NCBI GenBank assembly: GCA_017535435.1
Contig: JAFXTY010000017.1
Span: forward strand, 1-51,302
Length of the DNA: 51,302 nucleotides
Reading direction: 5' to 3'
From: Spirochaetia bacterium
Lineage (GTDB): Bacteria > Spirochaetota > Spirochaetia > CADAEX01
Shown here: piece after piece, positions 44,684-51,302 of the stretch
How the letters are laid out: the number at the start of each line of letters is the position of its first letter
Numbering within the stretch: the stretch's first letter is position 1
The notes under the pieces: generated by a model
Told to the model about the DNA's origin: nothing
The model's input: the letters and a program-made list of their open reading frames with translations, nothing else
The model's database searches: none
Program-made: the position numbers and the translations under genes

Positions 44684-46146
44684 TACTTGAACAGGTACTT
44701 CCTCAGTTTGCCGAAGGCTTTAAGAGAGCGCTTCAAGTCATCAGGATTCCGGAGACCCACCCACAGGCGGTGGAGGAAATAGCGTGGCCGCAGGTAATAC
44801 TTCTTCCGGGCATAGTTGCAGAAATTCACCATCTCCTGTGCCGAAAGTCCGGGCACATTAAGAACGGTGTTATGGGTTCCGTCCTCGTTGCAATACTGCT
44901 CGTAGGACAGAGTAAGGTTGCCATTCTTCCGGGCCAGATCATAGGCCTCTGTCCCTGGATATGGGATAAGGGGGAAGAACTGGGCAGTATCGGTGTTCAG
45001 CTTAAGAGCCAGCTGCAGGGTCTCCGCCATAGTCTCTCTGGTCTCGCCATCATTGCCCACCATATAGCAGGCGTGGATAAGGAGCCCTGCCTTCTTGGCA
45101 TTATTCACATAATCGTATATCTGCTCCAGCTTGATTCCTTTCTTGATATTGTCCAGAATCTGCTGGCTGCCACTTTCAAAACCAGGGATGATAAGGCGGC
45201 ATCCTGTCTTTTTCATCAGCTTCATAGTGTCCAGGTCCAAGGTGTTGGCCCGGGCATTGCATAGCCATTTAAGCCGCTTCTGGAGCCCTGCTTCTATCAG
45301 GAGCTCAGAAATCCGCCGCACCCTTCCCTTGTCTATGGTAAAGGTATCATCCTCGATAACCACTTCCTTCACATCAGGGAAGTTATCGGCAATGTACTGG
45401 AACTCCTCAACCACGCTCTCTGGACTCCGGGCCCTGAAAGGATGACCATGCATCACCTGGGGATAGACACAGAATGTGCACCGGCAGGGGCAACCCCGGC
45501 CTGTGAATATCTGTATCGCTGGATATGTGGCAGCTGCAAAGAAGTAGTCTCTCTCATCAAGGTTTTCTTTGATAAACTGGGCAGCAAAGGGGATATCATC
45601 CATATCATTGATATGGGGCATAGGGTCGGTCCAGGCAAAGCAGCCATTTGTATGCAGGCATAGTCCCCTGACTTTCTCTATAGGGGTCCCTTTATCCATG
45701 GCATCAGCCAGTTCCCGGATGGTGTAGTCAAACTCCCCTATGGCAACTGCATCAATCTGATCGTTGTAATTTAAAGTCTCCTCTGCACAGGCAGTAGGAT
45801 GGGTTCCAACCAGAATCACAAAGGAATCGGGGTATTTTTCCTTAAGCAGAGCACCGAAGGCTACATCGCTCTTGATGGATGGGGTGCTTGTATCAAGGAC
45901 AAAGAGCACCTGTTCTCCAACAACCTTCTCCTGCACTATCTCCATAGTCTCAAACTCATCCAGAGGCTTGGCAGGAGCATCGATAAAGTCCACCCTATGG
46001 CCATACTTCTGGCAGTAGGCCGCCGCATAGATAAGCCACAGAGGATAGTAGAGAGCCCCACTCTTGGTTATAGCAGGGCTCCTGGACTCCCGTGAGAATT
46101 TTCCATATTCCGCCTTGAAGGGCGGGTTAATAAACACTATATGCAT
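44683..46146 (-). CDS. B12-binding-type radical SAM protein
   Basis: 487 residues. N-terminal Rossmann-like B12-binding domain (residues 1-180; VFINPPF, GTHPTACAEE) followed by the radical SAM barrel. The [4Fe-4S] cluster motif is Cys219-x3-Cys223-x2-Cys226 in GRGCPCRCTFC; ACYMVGNDGETRETM and PYPGTEAYDLA are SAM-enzyme marks. Members methylate unactivated carbons or modify cell-surface molecules such as hopanoids and sugars. In this setting a C-methylation or rearrangement of a glycan or lipid is likely. The canonical B12-binding His motif is not clear, so cobalamin use is uncertain. Confidence 0.82.
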   Translation of the reverse strand: MHIVFINPPFKAEYGKFSRESRSPAITKSGALYYPLWLIYAAAYCQKYGHRVDFIDAPAKPLDEFETMEIVQEKVVGEQVLFVLDTSTPSIKSDVAFGALLKEKYPDSFVILVGTHPTACAEETLNYNDQIDAVAIGEFDYTIRELADAMDKGTPIEKVRGLCLHTNGCFAWTDPMPHINDMDDIPFAAQFIKENLDERDYFFAAATYPAIQIFTGRGCPCRCTFCVYPQVMHGHPFRARSPESVVEEFQYIADNFPDVKEVVIEDDTFTIDKGRVRRISELLIEAGLQKRLKWLCNARANTLDLDTMKLMKKTGCRLIIPGFESGSQQILDNIKKGIKLEQIYDYVNNAKKAGLLIHACYMVGNDGETRETMAETLQLALKLNTDTAQFFPLIPYPGTEAYDLARKNGNLTLSYEQYCNEDGTHNTVLNVPGLSAQEMVNFCNYARKKYYLRPRYFLHRLWVGLRNPDDLKRSLKAFGKLRKYLFK

Positions 46147-46974
46147 TTAATATTTCCCAAAATCAAGTTCAGCCACCTGATGGGTGACCTGCTGCTCCAC
46201 AGGGGGCAGCTTCATATAATCGCCGAAAAGCTCGGTCAAAAAAGCATGATACTCTTTCAGGACCATAAAAGAATCATCCTCAAAGGGCAGCTCTGTATAT
46301 TCGCCAAAGAGATAGGCACTCCGCATCTCCCGGGGAATGCCATACCGTCCGGAAAGATAGGCCCTGGTATTGGTCTTCTTTTTATTCAACCGATAGGGAT
46401 AGTTGATTATTGTCTTACGCAACCACTCTTTTGGCACCCAGAAGAAGCAGATTTTCATAGCTTCAGCAACAAACCTTTTAAACTTGGTTGTACCGTTATG
46501 ATACCCATTCTTCATGGAATAAAGTACAACACAGAAATTCAGCCAGCAAAAGTACAATTTTGCCAGCAGTTTATTGTCATAAATGTTATCGTATGGCAGC
46601 ACGTCCACTAAAAAACCGAAATTCTTAGCATCATCAGGTTGCTGAATGTTACGGTAGGTTGTTCCATTAAGCACCACCTTGGAAAAGAAAGTGCCAATCT
46701 TAGAATCATGCTGAATAGCAAGCAGAGAGAATTCAGATCCCAGCTCTTTGGGAGCAATCTCTATAAAGCGGTCATAATCGGACCGCATCATAGCGATGTC
46801 GATGTCATCATCCCAAGGGATAAAGCCCTTGTGCCGCACCGCTCCAATCAAGGTGCCGCCAGTAAGAAAATACTTTATATCGTGCTTGGTACAGACCCGC
46901 TTAATCTCCTTGAGTACCTTTAGCTCAAGCAACTGCACTTTCCGGAGCTCCTCCGGAGTGAGGGTTTTAGACAT
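46147..46974 (-). CDS. licD: LicD-family phosphotransferase
   Basis: 275 residues. LicD proteins transfer phosphocholine or other phospho-substituents from CDP-linked donors to surface glycans. The family block GGTLIGAVRHKGFIPWDDD spans residues 39-57, with the metal-binding Asp55-Asp56-Asp57-Ile-Asp59. The start overlaps the SDR gene by 8 bases, and the next gene follows directly (TAAATG). A TarI-like cytidylyltransferase in the same operon could make its CDP donor. No choline kinase is visible here, so the substituent is open. Confidence 0.88.
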   Translation of the reverse strand: MSKTLTPEELRKVQLLELKVLKEIKRVCTKHDIKYFLTGGTLIGAVRHKGFIPWDDDIDIAMMRSDYDRFIEIAPKELGSEFSLLAIQHDSKIGTFFSKVVLNGTTYRNIQQPDDAKNFGFLVDVLPYDNIYDNKLLAKLYFCWLNFCVVLYSMKNGYHNGTTKFKRFVAEAMKICFFWVPKEWLRKTIINYPYRLNKKKTNTRAYLSGRYGIPREMRSAYLFGEYTELPFEDDSFMVLKEYHAFLTELFGDYMKLPPVEQQVTHQVAELDFGKY

Positions 46975-47935
46975 TCTTCAAACTCTCTATAAGACGACGA
47001 TAAGATTCAACCAGCCCGACCTTAGGTTCCCATCCAAGAGTTTTGAGTTTATCTACATTCAGGTTCAGGCAGATGTCAGGGGCATATCCTGCATTAGGAT
47101 CCAGGTCAAAGACAAGCTTAATCTTATTCTGTGCAAGCTGGTGAATTATAGCCTCGGCAGTCTCCCGTATAGTACAGAATGTTTCCGGGTTGGCAGCAGT
47201 ATAACATTCACCTGCTTTGCCTTTAAGCAGTACAGTCAAAATAGCAGATACTGCATCATCAATATAGAGGATAGGCCGCTTTGTCTTGCCCTCTGTCTTA
47301 AGGACAATGTCCTTACCCTCTATCACACTACGGGCAAACTGGACAGTCACCCGGTTGTCGGTATAAGACACGCCCGGTCCTACCACCTGGGCAAGCCGGA
47401 CAACCTTTGCAGGCACGCCATACTCAGATGCATAACTTACACAGAGATTCTCGCAGAGCCGCTTGCTTTCGGAATAGCTGGAACGGACATTCATTACATC
47501 AATATAACCCAGGTCTGTCTCCCGGACATCCCTTTTGTCGGTGGAGGTAATACCGAATGCCTCCATGCTGCTGATATAAACAAAGCCTTTAAGTTTTTTA
47601 TTTTTATACTGATCAAGGATATTTATTGTACCACCTACAGCAACTCTGATTGTCTCAACAGGCTTTTCCACAAAATCTTTAGAAGTTGTTGTGCCGGCAG
47701 CGTGGACAATGTAATCCACATCAAGGCTGCTTATATCCAGCGTGCAGATATCTCCATACACTGGAATAATATTGTCATAGCCATGGAAACAAGCTTTGAA
47801 CTTCTCGGAACTCCGACTGCAGGCATACACCTTGGCACCAAGTCCGATTAAACACCGCACAAGAGCCCTGCCGATAAGACCGGTAGCTCCAGTCACAAGG
47901 ACAGATGTGTTTTTAAAAGCTGAAAAGTCTATCAT
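46967..47935 (-). CDS. extended SDR NAD-dependent epimerase/dehydratase
   Basis: 322 residues. The NAD site is GATGLIG (residues 16-22), the catalytic pair Tyr154 and Lys158 in RSSYSESKR. SSMEAFGI in place of the usual serine loop, and RLAQVVGPG further on, place it in the epimerase/dehydratase group; the exact reaction is not readable. ATGA overlap with the TarI-like gene and 8-base overlap with licD. Such SDR plus IspD-like pairs in capsule loci are thought to make an activated, modified polyol or sugar. Confidence 0.8.
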   Translation of the reverse strand: MIDFSAFKNTSVLVTGATGLIGRALVRCLIGLGAKVYACSRSSEKFKACFHGYDNIIPVYGDICTLDISSLDVDYIVHAAGTTTSKDFVEKPVETIRVAVGGTINILDQYKNKKLKGFVYISSMEAFGITSTDKRDVRETDLGYIDVMNVRSSYSESKRLCENLCVSYASEYGVPAKVVRLAQVVGPGVSYTDNRVTVQFARSVIEGKDIVLKTEGKTKRPILYIDDAVSAILTVLLKGKAGECYTAANPETFCTIRETAEAIIHQLAQNKIKLVFDLDPNAGYAPDICLNLNVDKLKTLGWEPKVGLVESYRRLIESLKNV

Positions 47936-48648
47936 AATCCAAATATCTGCTGATTCTCCCGGGCATCATAAAGGGCACGGAAGGTGTAGAAATCGGCAGG
48001 GGTGGTGATCTTAATATTATCCGGAGTTCCCTCCACCACATAGAGAGTATGCCCATAATGCTTCATAAGGGTGGCAGAGTCTATCATATCGGTCTTGCCA
48101 TCCTTCAAAGCTTTCTCATGGGCAGCCAGCAGTTTGCCCAGATAGAAGCACTGAGGTGCTTTTGCAAGATAACATTTGCTGCGGTCGGTGATGTTCTGTA
48201 TCTTCTTGTCCTTAAGCTCAATTATAGTTTCTGTTGCTGGAGTTACGGTGATGGCAGAACCATTCTTCTTTACCGATTTAATGCAGTCAGAAATAAGAGT
48301 ATCGGTAACAAAAGGCCTTACACCATCATGTACCAGCACAATAGAATCCTCAGGAGCAAAGTCAGAAAGAGCGCAGAGTCCGTTGTAGATAGATTCCTGC
48401 CCGGTCTTGCCACCAGCCACAATAAGCCTTACCTTATCTATGCCATACTGAGCCAGCAGTCTCTGAAGATAATCAACCCAACCCTTGATGCAGACAACCA
48501 CAATGTTATCCACCTCGGGATGGTTCTGGAAGTTCTCCAGTGTATGGATGATAATCTCTTTGCCATACAGCTTAAGAAACTGCTTCGGCTTTGATCTGCT
48601 GTTCATCCGGCGTCCTGCGCCCCCAGCGAAAATTAATACATTATTCAT
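47932..48648 (-). CDS. IspD/TarI-like cytidylyltransferase
   Basis: 238 residues. IspD-fold CTP transferase: GGAGRRM (residues 9-15), KPKQF (20-24) and LVHDGVRPFV are nucleotide-binding signatures. The VR rather than AR in HDGVRP, and the IIIHTLENFQNHPEVD block, favour the TarI (ribitol-5-phosphate) side of the family over true IspD. With LicD next door a CDP-activated polyol, sugar or phosphonate donor is likely. The neighbouring SDR may create or use the product. It could be mis-annotated as ispD by a simple search. Confidence 0.8.
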   Translation of the reverse strand: MNNVLIFAGGAGRRMNSRSKPKQFLKLYGKEIIIHTLENFQNHPEVDNIVVVCIKGWVDYLQRLLAQYGIDKVRLIVAGGKTGQESIYNGLCALSDFAPEDSIVLVHDGVRPFVTDTLISDCIKSVKKNGSAITVTPATETIIELKDKKIQNITDRSKCYLAKAPQCFYLGKLLAAHEKALKDGKTDMIDSATLMKHYGHTLYVVEGTPDNIKITTPADFYTFRALYDARENQQIFGL

Positions 48649-48651
48649 TGG

Positions 48652-50268
48652 TTATTCCTCGTCGCTTACCTTGTCATATACTATTACTGTGTTTTTCTCT
48701 ATATTCATTACAGTCTTTGCAATAAAGTTAAAGCTGTTTGTTTCTATCCTGCAATCATCATTTTCCCAGACAGATAGAATCTGTTCTGCGGGATTATTTA
48801 ATATTCCAATTGAAAGAAAAGATGATGAAAGATATCCGGCAATGTGGACATCGGGGTCAAGCATCATATAGATTTCGGTAGGTATTTTAGGATTTAAAAA
48901 AGGAATGCCCATTTTCTTAAGAGTTTCTTTCCTTTTCTCGTCAGAAAAACCCCAGGGGTGATCTTTGATATAATAATCATAGTCCTGACCAAAGTATATC
49001 ATTGTCTTATTGATATATTTATAATCATCCTCGGAGAAGGGGAATCTTCCCAACAGAATACAAATTTTCTTCCCTCTCTTATAACTGCTTTCAAATGGAT
49101 TACCATCAAGTCCAATCATTTTACACAGCTCTGATCTATGGTTGTCCAGTAGTTTTCTGCAATCTTCAAAATTAATGTTATGAACCCGCCGTGTCATCTT
49201 GTCCAAGATTGCTTGATTTCCTTGCAACATATTCACATCATGAAGAACCAACTCAAAGTTTTTATTGTCGTTTGTCATCACGTAACTGTAGGCAGATCGG
49301 TTTGCGAACTGTTTCATCAAGCTCTTGCTTCTTGCTCTTTTGCTAACACAGGGATTACCACAGTGTGTAAAAGTCTCGCTACCCCATTCCTGGGGACCAG
49401 TCTCCCTTGCTTTCTGTTTTGATAATGCCCATGTTTTCTGCATTTTTGAATATCGTTTTTCTGCTTTTTTTATATCAAAAATTAGATTAAAACAATCATA
49501 TGAGGCTGTCCCGTCGCTTAAAAGATGAACGGTGAAGTTTTCCTCAGGAATTCCATTGGCATATATGAATGGAAGAACATAATAAGCCTGATGATCACAG
49601 AGATACAGATTGAACTTCGCTCCTGGGTTAATCTTATAGAGCATTCCGATATAAGAGACCATGCGCTGAGCACTGTGCTCAAATCCCTTATATTGTGTAT
49701 TCAGTTCGGTTTTGCTTGCAAGAGAGAAGGGAAAAACATTTTTTGGAAGATTATTATAATCAAAAAGAATTCTCTCCAACAACACCAAGGTCGGGCTGTT
49801 CTTTTTTGATATCTTCCACATGTAAGAAAGGAAAAGTAGGACAGGAAGTGTCGCAGCCAGATATGCAATATTATACTCGGGGGCGTCTATATTAACTTCT
49901 TTAATCTCTTTAGCAGCCACTTGCCCTTGGTGGCAGTAAATAATCTCTAGAGTCCAACAGCCATAATTATTAAATTCAATGGTTATCTCATCATTCTTTT
50001 CACCATTGAAGGATTCTTCTTTATACTGAAATTTGCCATAATCATTTTTGATGAACTGATTTTCCCAAACCAGATATCGAATTACTTTAACTGTATCAAT
50101 CTGCTTCTCTTTAAGAACTGCTTTGTTTAACTCTATTTTTTTACTGGAAACAATGTTGTTGTTGGTTTGATTATGAATTCTTTCTTGTGTCTTTAGAAAT
50201 TTTATTCTATGATAAATTTTTAAAAGCCACAAAGGGATATATGGAAAAAGCGCTTTTTTTATATCCAT
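48652..50268 (-). CDS. putative GT52/polysialyltransferase-like glycosyltransferase
   Basis: 538 residues. One possible helix near residue 140, otherwise soluble. The C-terminal part has YYIKDHPWGF, then IPFLNPKIPTEIYMMLDPDVHIAGYLSSS, the K-x-HP and GYxSS arrangement seen in CMP-sialic-acid or CDP-using GT52-like transferases. Residues 1-150 (with NNYGCWTLEIIYCHQG) are unlike any family I recognise. The ATG starts 15 bases after the preceding stop. The gene is visibly AT-rich compared with the central operon. Activity is inferred from the C-terminal motifs only. Confidence 0.5.
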   Translation of the reverse strand: MDIKKALFPYIPLWLLKIYHRIKFLKTQERIHNQTNNNIVSSKKIELNKAVLKEKQIDTVKVIRYLVWENQFIKNDYGKFQYKEESFNGEKNDEITIEFNNYGCWTLEIIYCHQGQVAAKEIKEVNIDAPEYNIAYLAATLPVLLFLSYMWKISKKNSPTLVLLERILFDYNNLPKNVFPFSLASKTELNTQYKGFEHSAQRMVSYIGMLYKINPGAKFNLYLCDHQAYYVLPFIYANGIPEENFTVHLLSDGTASYDCFNLIFDIKKAEKRYSKMQKTWALSKQKARETGPQEWGSETFTHCGNPCVSKRARSKSLMKQFANRSAYSYVMTNDNKNFELVLHDVNMLQGNQAILDKMTRRVHNINFEDCRKLLDNHRSELCKMIGLDGNPFESSYKRGKKICILLGRFPFSEDDYKYINKTMIYFGQDYDYYIKDHPWGFSDEKRKETLKKMGIPFLNPKIPTEIYMMLDPDVHIAGYLSSSFLSIGILNNPAEQILSVWENDDCRIETNSFNFIAKTVMNIEKNTVIVYDKVSDEE

Positions 50269-50283
50269 AAACTCAAAATTTTA

Positions 50284-51302
50284 TTATTTATTTTTCCAGC
50301 TCATAATAGGAATTCCAAATAAAAACATCTTTTTCCGAGAAAAAGATATATGCATTATTTTTATTCCAAAGAAATATATTTTTACTTCTTTTTTCAATCT
50401 AACTATATTAAAGATTTTTAATTTGCCAAAAAGAAAAACTCCTTTTTCTTTAGGGTTTTCTTTAGGGTTATCTATATTTTCTTGTAATGTTTTTATAATA
50501 TAATTTGACACTTCCTCAAAGTCTTCATTCTGTTCATAAAAGTCAAATGTTATTCCTTTTTTATTAAACTTTTCTAATTTTTTTTCAAAATATTGTTTAT
50601 AGAACTTGCCATCATCAAATCGGTTCTCAAAAATGGCAAAATGGGTAAAATACCAATAGATTCTATTGTTTTTATTAGTAATTGGATTAGTTAAAACTGT
50701 TTCTAAGTCATCTAATGAACCGCAATCCTTCATCCAGTCATTATAGTGACCATATAAGGAAATAATAGGCAAATCCCATAACAGGGCCATTGTTCCCGTA
50801 AGGGACGTGAAATTAATCATGGCATCAACATATGGGAAGAGTGCTGCTGAAGGCATTAAAAACTCAGTTAATTCTTCAATATAAATAAAATTAGGATATT
50901 TCTCCTGGTAATAACATATTTCTGACATTGAGATTGTTTTAGGCCCAGGGTGTACTGTAAAAACAACCCCTATATCTGGAGCCACATGTTTCATTACATA
51001 GTGAACAACGGCATGATCATCCGCAAAAGGACACATTCCCTCAGAATAGAAAACACCTACTAATGGGCATAGAATTATTTTCCTAAATCTTTTTTTATAT
51101 GGTTCTATTAAATGAGATACATCTAGTGTTTTTGATAGCATAGATGTTATCTTTTTCTTAAACTCTTCTACTTTTTGATTATCTTTTTCTGTAATTGGAT
51201 AATTTTTTATATTATCTGCAAAAGTATTTAAGAAACTCATCTTAATTGATCCAATAGGATCAAAATAAATGCTTGGTGGTAAGGGATATCGAGAAAATAT
51301 GC
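50284..51302 (-). CDS. KpsC/KpsS-like capsule biosynthesis glycosyltransferase, 5' partial
   Basis: At least 338 residues. The frame stays open to the right edge and reads RYPLPPSIYFDPIGSIK before the first Met at 51238-51240, protein-like sequence that continues naturally, so the true start lies outside the window. VHPGPKTIS and NFTSLTGTMALLWDLPIISLYG resemble the HP and STG-x-E-A-x-P-V motif of Kdo-transferase-like KpsC/S capsule proteins. The C-terminus ends in repeated FLFGI/KIYFFGIKI-like segments. This gene is strongly AT-rich. Confidence 0.6.
   Translation of the reverse strand, partial: IFSRYPLPPSIYFDPIGSIKMSFLNTFADNIKNYPITEKDNQKVEEFKKKITSMLSKTLDVSHLIEPYKKRFRKIILCPLVGVFYSEGMCPFADDHAVVHYVMKHVAPDIGVVFTVHPGPKTISMSEICYYQEKYPNFIYIEELTEFLMPSAALFPYVDAMINFTSLTGTMALLWDLPIISLYGHYNDWMKDCGSLDDLETVLTNPITNKNNRIYWYFTHFAIFENRFDDGKFYKQYFEKKLEKFNKKGITFDFYEQNEDFEEVSNYIIKTLQENIDNPKENPKEKGVFLFGKLKIFNIVRLKKEVKIYFFGIKIMHISFSRKKMFLFGIPIMSWKNK

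Overview
The window is a gene-dense, almost gap-free stretch that looks chromosomal. It most likely comes from a diderm spirochaete of the Treponema type, which is an inference. Supporting signs are predicted outer-membrane barrels and lipoproteins alongside a MacB-type ABC exporter with a LolA-like protein, and Gram-positive-looking teichoic acid functions (glycerol-3-phosphate cytidylyltransferase, two CDP-glycerol-type glycerophosphotransferases, LicD, YfhO). Several non-ATG starts (TTG, GTG) are also needed. No rRNA, tRNA, CRISPR, insertion sequence or phage gene is visible. No stretch over 300 bases lacks a gene.

Left part (1-5.8 kb): a copper P-type ATPase, cut by the left edge, runs in frame into a CopZ-like domain that has its own ribosome binding site. 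Next come a polyprenol-phosphate mannosyl/glucosyl synthase with a GtrA flippase (minus strand), a shrunken class III aminotransferase-like protein, then threonine synthase and a YgjV-like membrane protein (plus strand).

Central minus-strand operon (33.8 down to 5.8 kb, read right to left): a Wzy-like membrane protein, an initiating sugar-phosphate transferase, UDP-glucose dehydrogenase, TagD, a YidC-like/sulfatase fusion, a glycerophosphotransferase, YfhO, a Wzx flippase fused to a glycosyltransferase, a beta-propeller protein, UDP-glucuronate 4-epimerase, a GT-C enzyme, GT2 and GT4 transferases, a GtrA/GtrB pair and a YdjC deacetylase. It ends in two barrel + CotH-kinase lipoprotein pairs, a third CotH lipoprotein and a DUF4956 protein. 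Most junctions overlap by 1-23 bases.

Right minus-strand operon (51.3 down to 34.6 kb): a KpsC/S-like protein (cut by the right edge), a GT52/sialyltransferase-like protein, a TarI-like cytidylyltransferase, an SDR epimerase, LicD, a B12-type radical SAM protein, a GT2, a second YidC-like/sulfatase fusion plus glycerophosphotransferase pair, a class V aminotransferase, two MacB-type permeases, a LolA-like protein and an outer-membrane barrel. The ABC ATPase that probably serves these permeases lies on the other strand and runs toward them. The far right end is clearly more AT-rich.

The genes together suggest a factory for a uronic-acid-containing, glycerol-phosphate-decorated surface glycopolymer or glycolipid in a diderm cell. 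The most unusual elements are the duplicated YidC-like/sulfatase + glycerophosphotransferase module, in which the insertase-specific arginine is lost, and the duplicated barrel + CotH-kinase lipoprotein module.
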